Positions 1 through 6,252 of a stretch of 7,622 bases of DNA are shown here, piece by piece. A program made the translations under genes and the position numbers. Each line of letters opens with the position of its first letter. The first letter of the stretch is position 1. Origin of the DNA: Desulfobacteraceae bacterium. GTDB taxonomy: Bacteria > Desulfobacterota > Desulfobulbia > Desulfobulbales > Desulfobulbaceae. The DNA is taken from positions 1 to 7,622 of the forward strand of contig JALHJD010000078.1 of the NCBI GenBank assembly GCA_022837185.1, in the 5' to 3' direction. The notes below the pieces were generated by a model. It searched no databases, was not told the DNA's origin, and saw nothing but the letters and a program-made list of their open reading frames with translations.

Positions 1-1
1 C

Positions 2-619
2 ATAGGCGCGGTACTCGATGTGGCGGTTTCCGTGACCTCCTCCATGGGAGAACTGTACGAGTACGACCCCTCCATTCCCCGGAAAAGGCTCTGGAAGGCA
101 GGGCTCAGCGTAGGAAGTGACGTGCTGGGCAGCATGATCAACACGCTCATCCTTGCATACCTCGGAAGCTCCCTGCCCTTCGTGGTGCTCATAGCCACCG
201 AGGGGGCCGATTTCATCGGGCTCCTCAACGACCCGCACATCGCTCAGGAGATACTGAGAAGTGTTTCCGGAACGGTGGGGTTGCTTCTGACCATACCGGT
301 TACCGCAGCGGCCGGAGTGTGGTGGATTTCAAGCCGCCGGAAAGAACCGGCAGGTCCTGGTGCCGCTGCCCGACGTGGCGGGCAGGGAAAAAATACTCCG
401 CGTTCATGCCCGGAAAATCAAGATTGCCCCGGATGTCGACTGGACAACGATTGCCCGGGGCACCCCCGGATTTTCCGGCGCCCAGCTGGCCAGCATGATC
501 AACGAGGCGGCGCTGTTGTCCACCCGTCAGGGCAGACCCCAGGTGGACATGGAGGTGCTGGAGCAGGCCAAGGACAAGGTCATGATGGGCGCCGAACGGC
601 GGTCAATGATCATCACTGA
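2..619 (+). CDS. YibE/F family membrane protein, C-terminal part; frame runs on past a junction
   Basis: The frame is open from the left edge, so the start lies outside the window. The first residues read IGAVLDVAVSVTSSMGEL, a stretch typical of the YibE/F family near its last transmembrane block. A hydrophobic segment follows at about nt 128-200 (SMINTLILAYLGSSLPFVV) and another at about nt 257-325 (GTVGLLLTIPVTAAAGVWW), ending in a basic tail SSRRK, as expected for the cytoplasmic end of a membrane protein. Family members are polytopic inner-membrane proteins of unclear, transporter-like function. Homology stops near nt 341. From there to the TGA at 617-619 the frame encodes only low-complexity Gly/Arg/Pro-rich sequence, because it runs out of frame across an FtsH coding region. 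The native stop codon has therefore been lost at a junction, probably within a few codons of the true end. The family call is fairly sure; the residues after nt 341 are probably not native. Confidence 0.72.
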   Translation: MGAVLDVAVSVTSSMGELYEYDPSIPRKRLWKAGLSVGSDVLGSMINTLILAYLGSSLPFVVLIATEGADFIGLLNDPHIAQEILRSVSGTVGLLLTIPVTAAAGVWWISSRRKEPAGPGAAARRGGQGKNTPRSCPENQDCPGCRLDNDCPGHPRIFRRPAGQHDQRGGAVVHPSGQTPGGHGGAGAGQGQGHDGRRTAVNDHH

Positions 620-1181
620 AAAGGAAAAAAGGGTAACCGCCTTTCACGAGGCAGGGCATGCCCTGGTCGCCTGGATGACCCCGGGAGCGGACCCGGTGCA
701 CAAGGTCACCATAATTCCCCGGGGCCGGGCTCTCGGCCTGACCATGCAGCTTCCCCTGGAAGAGAAATATTCCCAGGACCGCACCTCCCTGTTCAACACC
801 CTTTGCACCCTGCTCGGAGGACGAATCGCCGAAGAAATTGTCTTCGATGAAATCACGACCGGGGCGGGCAACGATATCGAACGGGTGTCCGACATTGCCC
901 GGCGCATGGTCTGCGAATGGGGCATGAGCGCCGACATCGGACCGATAACCTTCAGGCCGGCGAACCCCCTGCAGGGGCAGGCCGGCCAGATCATGAGCGA
1001 GGAAACAGCCAGGGCAATAGATACCGAGGTCAACTCGCTCATCAGGTCCGCCTACGATGCGGCAAAAAACATTCTGCTTGAACAGCGGCCGGTTCTCGAC
1101 GCCATGGCGGAGGCCCTGCTGGAAAGAGAAACGATCACCAGGAAGGACATTGAAGAAATTGTCCGGCTGAAAAGACAATGA
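360..1181 (+). CDS. ftsH: FtsH-type zinc metalloprotease, C-terminal fragment (lacks membrane and ATPase core)
   Basis: FtsH is a membrane-anchored AAA+ protease that unfolds and degrades membrane and short-lived cytosolic proteins. Homology begins at about nt 345 (NRQVLVPLPDVAGRE, matching the DRQVxVPLPD segment just after the arginine-finger region). It continues through the AAA lid (GTPGFSGAQLASMINEAAL), the M41 linker (KDKVMMGAERRSM), the zinc site HEAGH (residues 96-100 counted from the GTG at 360) and the third zinc ligand in TTGAGNDIERVSDIAR (Asp172). The transmembrane segments, Walker A, Walker B and arginine finger are all missing: about 277 residues remain of the usual 600-650. The frame has an in-frame TGA at 288-290 and no convincing ribosome binding site before GTG 360, so that start is nominal. 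The peptidase half looks intact and undamaged, which suggests a recent deletion or an assembly join rather than old decay. The family call is near certain; whether it is expressed is unknown. Confidence 0.85.
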   Translation: MPLPDVAGREKILRVHARKIKIAPDVDWTTIARGTPGFSGAQLASMINEAALLSTRQGRPQVDMEVLEQAKDKVMMGAERRSMIITEKEKRVTAFHEAGHALVAWMTPGADPVHKVTIIPRGRALGLTMQLPLEEKYSQDRTSLFNTLCTLLGGRIAEEIVFDEITTGAGNDIERVSDIARRMVCEWGMSADIGPITFRPANPLQGQAGQIMSEETARAIDTEVNSLIRSAYDAAKNILLEQRPVLDAMAEALLERETITRKDIEEIVRLKRQ

Positions 1182-2650
1182 ACAGCCTCTGCTCCTCAGC
1201 CGTCCGATCCTTTCTCCTGGCCCTTTCGGCCGTTCCGCTGCTTTTCTGTGCCGTTCCGGCCGCCCACGGTCTGCAGCAGCACCGTGAGATCGAGGGGCCG
1301 TTCGAATCCGTGCGCGACGTTTCCGCCCGATGTATCGGCTGCCACCGGCAGCAGGCAAACGAGGTTCTGGCCAGCACGCACTGGACCTGGAGCCGGAGAG
1401 CGGTCATAAACGGCGAAGCGGTTCCCCTGGGCAAAAAAGACTCCCTGGCCGGCTTTGCCATAGATGTCGCGGCCAATGCAAAGCGATGCACGGCCTGCCA
1501 CATCAGCAGCGACCGGGGCAATGTCGATCCCAAGGCCCCTTCCCCCGACGCGCTGGACTGCCTTGTCTGCCATGACACCACCGGCCGCTACCGGGTGTTT
1601 TTCTCCCCGGCCCCTTCACTTGATCCGCAGGCCGATCTGGCTGCCATTGCCCGCAATGTCGGGCGGCCGAACGTGAAAAACTGTCTGACCTGCCATTTCG
1701 CCGATTGCAGCCTTACCGCCTCCGCAAACGGGGACCGGCTGCCTCCCGCGCCGGCGGACATTCACCTGCGGGCCGACGGCGGGAATTTCACCTGTCAGAC
1801 CTGCCACGACGGCGGGCATGCCATGGCCGGACACCGGAACCGGTCCGATGACTCCCCCTCAGCCGGGGGAAGGTGCGCCGACTGCCATTCCGACGTCCCC
1901 CATAACCTGGAAATACTGAACAACCACACCGGGAGCGTTGCCTGCCGCACCTGCCACATTCGGACCGACGGCGGCAGCAGCCCAGTCCTGGTCGGCTGGA
2001 ACTGGATCATGGCCGGCAGGGGCGTGCCCGTCCATCGGGACACCCCCGGAGGCCGTCTTCGGATCCGGGACCGGAACGGGGCCGAGACGTCGGCCAACGT
2101 TGAGCCCCTCTATCTGTGGGATGACGGCAGTGATACGGTATATACGAGGGGGCAGCGGGTTCAGCCGGGGGAGATAACGGTTCTGCAGGGTCCGGGCCCG
2201 AAAGGCGCCCGCTCCAAAATCGCCCCTTTCCGGATCATCCACGCCACCCAGCTGTATGACCGCAAATACCGCTACCTCATTTCGCCGCTGCTCAATACCG
2301 ACGGCCCGGAACTTTTCCCCGCCGCCGGCCCGGTCTCCCTGGCCGGGGAAGGGATGAAGGCCCTGGTCCTGCCGTACAGCGGCCAATATGATTACACCGC
2401 CACCGTGCGGTACAAAAGAATAAGTCATGGTGTTGCCCCGGTTGAACAGGCACTGGGCTGCCTTGACTGTCACGGCCGGTCAGGCCGCATGAATTGGGCT
2501 GAACTGGGATTCGCCGACGATCCCTGGCCCAACGGCCTTTTCATGCAGGAGGCTGAGGGACAGTCCGGGGAGGCGGCAAACAACTCCGGCCCGACAACCC
2601 CGCCGCCGGCGGAAACGGAAGCTGAGGCTTCGTCTCCTGCCGGCGATTGA
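1178..2650 (+). CDS. Exported octaheme c-type cytochrome, tetrathionate reductase (OTR)-like
   Basis: The 490-residue protein has eight CxxCH heme-binding motifs, starting at residues 52, 104, 128, 169, 206, 233, 256 and 428. An N-terminal Sec signal peptide (about residues 1-31, hydrophobic SFLLALSAVPLLFCAVPAA) places it in the periplasm. Segments STHWTWSRR (66-74), AANAKRCTACHI and DCLVCHDTTGRY match my memory of the octaheme tetrathionate reductase family, whose Shewanella member reduces tetrathionate, nitrite and hydroxylamine in vitro. A long heme-free region (261-427) separates hemes 7 and 8, as expected for the family. Oddities: the loop after heme 4 (FADCSLTASANGD) lacks the Gly-rich, lysine-bearing sequence I expect there, and the C-terminus (about 460-490) is a Pro/Ala/Glu-rich tail without recognisable fold. 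The ATG overlaps the FtsH-fragment stop (ATGA) and has no strong Shine-Dalgarno, suggesting translational coupling. No membrane quinol oxidase partner is visible. The octaheme call is certain; substrate unknown. Confidence 0.9.
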   Translation: MNSLCSSAVRSFLLALSAVPLLFCAVPAAHGLQQHREIEGPFESVRDVSARCIGCHRQQANEVLASTHWTWSRRAVINGEAVPLGKKDSLAGFAIDVAANAKRCTACHISSDRGNVDPKAPSPDALDCLVCHDTTGRYRVFFSPAPSLDPQADLAAIARNVGRPNVKNCLTCHFADCSLTASANGDRLPPAPADIHLRADGGNFTCQTCHDGGHAMAGHRNRSDDSPSAGGRCADCHSDVPHNLEILNNHTGSVACRTCHIRTDGGSSPVLVGWNWIMAGRGVPVHRDTPGGRLRIRDRNGAETSANVEPLYLWDDGSDTVYTRGQRVQPGEITVLQGPGPKGARSKIAPFRIIHATQLYDRKYRYLISPLLNTDGPELFPAAGPVSLAGEGMKALVLPYSGQYDYTATVRYKRISHGVAPVEQALGCLDCHGRSGRMNWAELGFADDPWPNGLFMQEAEGQSGEAANNSGPTTPPPAETEAEASSPAGD

Positions 2651-2760
2651 CATGTCCCGGCAGAGTCCGGCCCTGCGGCAGCGGCGCCGGCGGCCAGGCC
2701 TGGCCCCCTCGCTGATTTTCCCGCGGAACCAGCCCGGATCAGCCCCTTTTGGCCGCCGTC
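2651..2760. other. Short convergent intergenic region with a 14-bp perfect palindrome
   Basis: This 110-nt gap separates the stop codons of two genes that face each other (cytochrome on +, nuclease on -). It contains the perfect palindrome GGCCAGGCCTGGCC at 2692-2705. As RNA it would have no unpaired loop and is not followed by a T-run on either strand, so it is not a standard intrinsic terminator. I see no convincing gene here; the small open frames have no family resemblance or ribosome binding site. Confidence 0.4.
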
Positions 2761-3330
2761 TTACCTGCCCGGTTTATTGCGCCGCTTCCATTCCCAGGGC
2801 GACACCGGGGCGGGATCCCGCCAGAGTCCTTTTTTCTGTTGCCGCGCCTTGACCTCCAGTTCCGCCAATTCCCCGCACAGTGGCTGCCGGCGGCAATATC
2901 TGGGGTAATACCAGGCCAGTCCCGCCCGGACCAGCTCCCTGTTGACCAGTCGGTCGCCCACGGAAACCAGGGCGACAAGCCGGCCGTACCGGTCGACATC
3001 CATTTTCTCCACCGAGACCTTCTGCCCGCCGGCCATCCGCCGGACAAACTGTTTGGCCTTGTTGCTGTAGGGCTGTTTATATTCCGGGGCGTCAACACCG
3101 TACAGCCGGACTTCAACGGTCCCGGCGCCGCCCTTGATCTGCAGGCTGTCGCCGTCCATTACCTTAACGACCACCCCCTCCCAGGTTTGCGGATAACCCG
3201 CTTCCTGTTGTTTTGGGGCGGGGCAGCCGCTCAACTGGACCGCCGTGAGGAGGATGAAAGCCCCCGTGAGCAGGAGTCGGACCATGACGGCAGCGGTCGC
3301 GGCAATCGGTTCATGGAACATTTGTTTCAT
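2761..3330 (-). CDS. Staphylococcal-nuclease-like (thermonuclease) lipoprotein
   Basis: The 189-residue protein combines a lipoprotein signal with an SNase domain. The signal is hydrophobic (RLLLTGAFILLTAVQ) and ends in the lipobox LSGC with the acylated Cys at residue 36. The SNase domain spans roughly residues 50-175. Its expected catalytic and calcium-binding positions are present: Asp59 and Asp61 in VMDGDS, Arg75, Asp80 and Glu83 in VRLYGVDAPE, and Arg117 in DRYGR, corresponding to the Asp21/Arg35/Asp40/Glu43/Arg87 set of the Staphylococcus enzyme. It is therefore predicted to be an active calcium-dependent nuclease facing the periplasm or outside, perhaps for scavenging nucleic acids. 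I chose ATG at 3328-3330 because GAGGAG lies 6 nt upstream (3337-3342). An upstream ATG (3366) has no such signal; a downstream ATG (3285) would give a shorter signal peptide. Two cysteines (in RYCRRQPLC) may form a disulfide. The gene is divergent from rsmJ and convergent with the cytochrome gene. Confidence 0.88.
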   Translation of the reverse strand: MKQMFHEPIAATAAVMVRLLLTGAFILLTAVQLSGCPAPKQQEAGYPQTWEGVVVKVMDGDSLQIKGGAGTVEVRLYGVDAPEYKQPYSNKAKQFVRRMAGGQKVSVEKMDVDRYGRLVALVSVGDRLVNRELVRAGLAWYYPRYCRRQPLCGELAELEVKARQQKKGLWRDPAPVSPWEWKRRNKPGR

Positions 3331-3336
3331 AGAGCG

Positions 3337-3342
3337 CTCCTC
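3337..3342 (-). promoter_or_regulatory. Ribosome binding site of the nuclease gene
   Basis: GAGGAG on the minus strand, 6 nt before the ATG at 3330. It decides in favour of this start over the ATG at 3366, which lies upstream of it. Confidence 0.7.
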
Positions 3343-3458
3343 GATAATGGTGAAACCGGTCACCAAGCTTTACCAGGATGGTTTTCACCCGCACGCATCG
3401 CCGGCCCCGGAATGGAGCATTCTCTCCTGTTCACGGCCGGATGCTTTCCTTATCGCCT

Positions 3459-3477
3459 GTCCTGCCTGCAGCAGGAC
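3459..3477. repeat. 19-nt inverted repeat in the nuclease/rsmJ divergent region
   Basis: GTCCTGC and GCAGGAC form a perfect 7-bp stem around the 5-nt loop CTGCA. It lies between the two divergent starts. On the minus strand it would fall in the long leader of the nuclease mRNA if the candidate promoter at 3523-3551 is used. No T-run follows on either strand, so an operator or an mRNA leader hairpin is more likely than a terminator. The rest of the 3331-3585 gap holds no gene that I can support. Confidence 0.4.
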
Positions 3478-3522
3478 ATTGCCCGGGCAAACCGGATAGC
3501 GCTTGTCGCCTTCCCGCTGTTC

Positions 3523-3551
3523 ATGGTATGCAGGTACAGCAATTTTCTCAA
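3523..3551 (-). promoter_or_regulatory. Candidate sigma70-type promoter for the nuclease gene
   Basis: On the minus strand TTGAGA (3546-3551, five of six consensus bases) and TACCAT (3523-3528, four of six) are separated by exactly 17 nt. Transcription would start near 3516 and give a leader of about 185 nt before the nuclease start. It overlaps nothing coding if rsmJ starts at 3586. Matches of this quality can arise by chance, so this is a suggestion only. Confidence 0.3.
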
Positions 3552-3585
3552 GCAGGTTGTGTGCAACAACAGAATGTTTCTGTCC

Positions 3586-4380
3586 ATGAACCGTTTCTCC
3601 TCCAAGACGCCGCCGCGCATCGGCGTTGCCTGGACCGATCCCGCCCTGGAAGGGAAGGCCAGGCGGCTTGCCCGGACCATGGGTCTTCCCCCTGCCCCCG
3701 GGCACCAGTGCGACGTTGTTCTGCAGCTCACCCCCTCCCGCCTTGAACTGTCCTGCCCCGGCCATCCCTCTCTGAACGGGCCGGTCGCGGTCGATTTTGT
3801 CCGGGGGCCGGCCGGCTACCGGCGCAGGCGCGGAGGAAGCGAGGCGCTGCTCAGGGCCCTGGGGCACAAGGCAAACAGACGGACGATGGTCATGGACGCC
3901 ACCGGGGGCTGGGGCGACGACGCCCTGGTGATGGCCGCCCACGGGTGCGAGGTCCTGGTGGTCGAGCGCCATCCGGTCCTGGCCGCGCTGCTGCTGGACG
4001 GCATCCGCAGAGCTGCGGAACATCCGGCCACCGGTGAGATTGCCGGCAGGATGCGCCTGGTCCGCGGGGACAGTCCGCAGGTTATGGATCAGTTGAGGGC
4101 AGAGGGAACGATCATCGACGTCGTCTATATTGACCCCATGTTTCCGGAACGGCGCAAGTCGGCCAAGGTGAAAAAAAAAGTGCAGATTCTGCAACTGCTG
4201 ATCGGCCGGGAGAATGATGCGGAACGCCTGCTGGATGCCGCTCTCCGGACGGCCCGGAAACGGGTTGTCGTCAAGAGGCCGGCAGCGGCCCCGTTTCTCG
4301 GAGGCATCCGCCCCTCCCACAGTTTCCGCGGCAGGACCGTCCGTTTCGATGTCTTCCTGACGGGTATTCCGGCGCCCTGA
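3586..4380 (+). CDS. rsmJ: 16S rRNA (guanine(1516)-N2)-methyltransferase RsmJ
   Basis: This class I SAM-dependent methyltransferase modifies G1516 of 16S rRNA to N2-methylguanosine in the cytoplasm. The 264-residue length agrees with the family (about 250). Visible marks in order: the family segment VAVDFVRGPAGYRRRRGG (67-84), the SAM-binding motif MDATGGWGDDALVMA (103-117), the acidic end of the second strand VVERHP (125-130), the catalytic motif YIDPMFPERRKSAKVKK (181-197) and the late strand KRVVVKRP (225-232). All match the E. coli RsmJ pattern well. I chose ATG 3586 because family homology starts just after it (KTPPRIGVAWTD). ATG 3574 is an in-frame alternative, and neither has a good Shine-Dalgarno. 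The same frame stays open far upstream, antisense to the nuclease gene, but that extension has no resemblance to RsmJ. The gene stands alone and converges on the next gene with a 5-nt gap. Confidence 0.93.
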   Translation: MNRFSSKTPPRIGVAWTDPALEGKARRLARTMGLPPAPGHQCDVVLQLTPSRLELSCPGHPSLNGPVAVDFVRGPAGYRRRRGGSEALLRALGHKANRRTMVMDATGGWGDDALVMAAHGCEVLVVERHPVLAALLLDGIRRAAEHPATGEIAGRMRLVRGDSPQVMDQLRAEGTIIDVVYIDPMFPERRKSAKVKKKVQILQLLIGRENDAERLLDAALRTARKRVVVKRPAAAPFLGGIRPSHSFRGRTVRFDVFLTGIPAP

Positions 4381-4392
4381 GCCGATCAGGCG
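4373..4392. terminator. Possible two-way hairpin spanning both stop codons
   Basis: CCTGA (4376-4380) pairs with TCAGG (4386-4390) around the loop GCCGA, and two more pairs follow after a one-base bulge. The stem contains the rsmJ stop codon and the stop codon of the opposing gene. There is no T-run on either side, so intrinsic termination would be weak. The short gap between the two stops makes some shared end signal plausible, but this is inference. Confidence 0.22.
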
Positions 4393-6128
4393 AAGACGCG
4401 GTCGTACAGTTTGCCCACCCCGTACTCCTTGCGGCGGCGGAACCGCTCCCATGACGGGCCGGTGATCTGCATCTCGGGATACCTCTTCTGCATATCCATG
4501 GCGATTTCCATCTCCTTCGTGCAGCCCGTCGAAAAGGTGGCGTCCTTTCCGGACCATTCCGGCGGCACTTTTTCGTGCAGGAGGGAGAAGGCCTTTTCGA
4601 TGTCGTCCACGGTCTGAAAACGCCATATATCGATCATGCCGCTGCGCTGGAAAATTTCCCACATGTACATGAGATCATCGGCGTCCAGCCCCTCCTCGAA
4701 GTGTTCGGCGGGATTGATGACCATGACGTTCTCCATGGTCGAGCGCAGATGATCGACAAATATGTTCAGTATTTTCTTGGCCTGTTCGAGCTGGCCGGGG
4801 ATGGAGCCGACGATGGCGGAGTAGAACATGATCTTCTGGCCCTTCTCCTTCTGCTTTTTCACCATGTAAATGAGGGTTTCGGCTTTGTTGCGCAAGTCCT
4901 GCTCCGTGAAGTGGATGATTTCCGGATGCCTTTTTTTCACGGTGATGCTGACATCCATTGCATCCTGGCGGGTGATGCTGAGGAGATCGCGGGTGAACAG
5001 GAAGTGGTTGTTTATGCACGGCAGGCTTCCCGGTGAGCGATTGATGACCAGGTCGGCCTCCTTGAAGGCCCTGGCAAAGGTCACCGAGGTCAGCAGCGGA
5101 TTGAACTCCTCCAGGGTCCCGTCGGAGATGATCAGCAGCTGCCGGTCGCTGCGCAGTTTGCTGAGCAGCCGTTTTTTGGATATTTTCAAATCGGAAATGA
5201 TGTCGGCTCCCTTGAGCAGTTCATCCAGGGTCGGGTCTTCCAGCAGATCGACAAAGGAAATCCGGTCATGAAAAAAGGCCTGTTTGACGGCGAGAATGAC
5301 CTTGATGCCCATCTTGATGAGGATGTTGATGATGGCCAGGTCAAAGATTATCTCGCCCGAGCGGCTGCCGGTCCAGAGGACATAGGGACTGCTGCCCCAG
5401 TTCAAGACCTGCCGCAGCCAGTCGCAGAACCATTGCCAGCCTTCGGAATCGATGGTTTCCTGCACGACCCGCTGCACCGTGTGCGGGGCCGGCTGTCCCT
5501 CGTCCTTCCAGATGGAGTCTACGGTGGAAAGGAGGATGAGGCGCTGCAGGCGGACCAGGTGGATCTGCTGGCCGATTTCATCAAGGTTCGCCCCCGGCTC
5601 GATGCGCAGGCCCTCGGGGCTGCTGATGGTCTCTTGGAAGAGCCGCGACCGGAGGAATTGATGGGCCCGCAGGTTCTGTTTTTCCCTGATCGATCCCTGG
5701 GGCCGCTCAATATCGCTGAGGTTGATGAAGACGCGGAGCAGCCTTTTCTCCAGTCGGGTGGGAAGCAGCACCTTTGAGGCCGTCTCGTGGCCGTACTTGA
5801 TGCCCAGCAGGATCATAAGATATTGCCGCCGGTAGGGGTCGTCGATGACCGAGCCGACCAGCTCTTCAATCCGATTCCAGATCCGGCGGTAATCCCCATC
5901 GAGCAGATCCGCCGCTCTTTTCTCGACAATCGCGGTAAACAGCCCGTCCGGACAGGGATAATAGAAGGACTCCCTTTCCATGTGGACTATGAAGTTGAGC
6001 TGTTCCGGCGAAGCGACGATATCGGGGAAGGCCTCAAAGGCGAGGTGATTTTCCGTGAAGAAATTGGTCAGCCAGGCATCCCGTTCGGGGTCGGTGCCGA
6101 TTCTCTGTACTGGAAATTCCTTGGTCAT
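4386..6128 (-). CDS. Uncharacterised 580-residue protein with an ARMT1/DUF89-like core
   Basis: I do not recognise a named family for the full protein. Residues about 249-375 resemble the ARMT1/DUF89 metal-dependent phosphatase fold: YVLWTGSRSGEIIFDLAII (249-267) parallels the usual ADNAGEIVFD strand and helix, KVILAVKQAFFHD (276-288) the next strand with a conserved Asp, and EADLVINRSPGS (357-368) the usual ADLVISKGxGN. However, the metal-binding Asp-Asn pair of DNAGE is Ser-Arg here (255-256), and the KGxGN motif is RSPGS. It may thus be catalytically altered or non-enzymatic. A largely helical N-terminal part (1-245) and a distinct C-terminal part (about 400-580, including STGCTKEMEIAMDMQKRYP and GPSWERFRRRKEYGVGKLYD) make it about twice the size of simple DUF89 proteins. 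No signal peptide or membrane segment is evident, so it is probably cytosolic. The ATG at 6128 has a modest GGTGA about 9 nt upstream. It lies 124 nt downstream of the KdnA-like gene on the same strand and may share its transcript. Confidence 0.6.
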   Translation of the reverse strand: MTKEFPVQRIGTDPERDAWLTNFFTENHLAFEAFPDIVASPEQLNFIVHMERESFYYPCPDGLFTAIVEKRAADLLDGDYRRIWNRIEELVGSVIDDPYRRQYLMILLGIKYGHETASKVLLPTRLEKRLLRVFINLSDIERPQGSIREKQNLRAHQFLRSRLFQETISSPEGLRIEPGANLDEIGQQIHLVRLQRLILLSTVDSIWKDEGQPAPHTVQRVVQETIDSEGWQWFCDWLRQVLNWGSSPYVLWTGSRSGEIIFDLAIINILIKMGIKVILAVKQAFFHDRISFVDLLEDPTLDELLKGADIISDLKISKKRLLSKLRSDRQLLIISDGTLEEFNPLLTSVTFARAFKEADLVINRSPGSLPCINNHFLFTRDLLSITRQDAMDVSITVKKRHPEIIHFTEQDLRNKAETLIYMVKKQKEKGQKIMFYSAIVGSIPGQLEQAKKILNIFVDHLRSTMENVMVINPAEHFEEGLDADDLMYMWEIFQRSGMIDIWRFQTVDDIEKAFSLLHEKVPPEWSGKDATFSTGCTKEMEIAMDMQKRYPEMQITGPSWERFRRRKEYGVGKLYDRVFA

Positions 6129-6252
6129 AAAAACATTTCACCGGGGCGTTTTCCGGGGCGGCACGGGCGCCCCCCGCCGGGCCTCCTGCTGCGGGGAGAG
6201 AAAAACGGGCGCCTGTCCCTCCGGCGGGCGCGGATCGCGGCTTTGACCCCTG
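6129..6252. other. GC-rich intergenic region between the KdnA-like gene and the 580-residue gene
   Basis: This 124-nt gap separates two minus-strand genes. It contains a direct repeat of CCGGGGCG separated by only a few T residues near 6143-6160, and a loose GC-rich inverted pair (GCGCC / GGCGC) near 6210-6232. No clear promoter, terminator with T-run, or small gene can be supported, so the two neighbours may or may not share a transcript. Confidence 0.35.

Noticed and set aside
342..619. Out-of-frame extension of the YibE/F frame past the junction, which might be read as a novel C-terminal domain
   Set aside because: The sequence is Gly/Arg/Pro-rich low-complexity and overlaps clear FtsH coding in another frame, so it is read-through of a shadow frame.
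603..1358. Long minus-strand open frame of about 250 codons
   Set aside because: It is antisense to the FtsH fragment and the cytochrome start, with no family resemblance; long antisense open frames are common in GC-rich DNA.
3503..3532. Plus-strand promoter-like pair TTGTCG / TATGCA before rsmJ
   Set aside because: The spacer is 18 nt and the -10 match is poor, lacking the final T; it is not stronger than chance.
2749..3585. Upstream open extension of the rsmJ frame, which could suggest a fusion protein
   Set aside because: It is antisense to the well-supported nuclease gene and crosses the intergenic region; RsmJ homology begins just after 3586.
3385..4662. Minus-strand open frame of about 425 codons
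   Set aside because: It is antisense to rsmJ and overlaps the end of the 580-residue gene, with no motif of its own.
5268..5777. Plus-strand open frame of about 169 codons
   Set aside because: It is antisense to the 580-residue gene, whose codon pattern and motifs are convincing.
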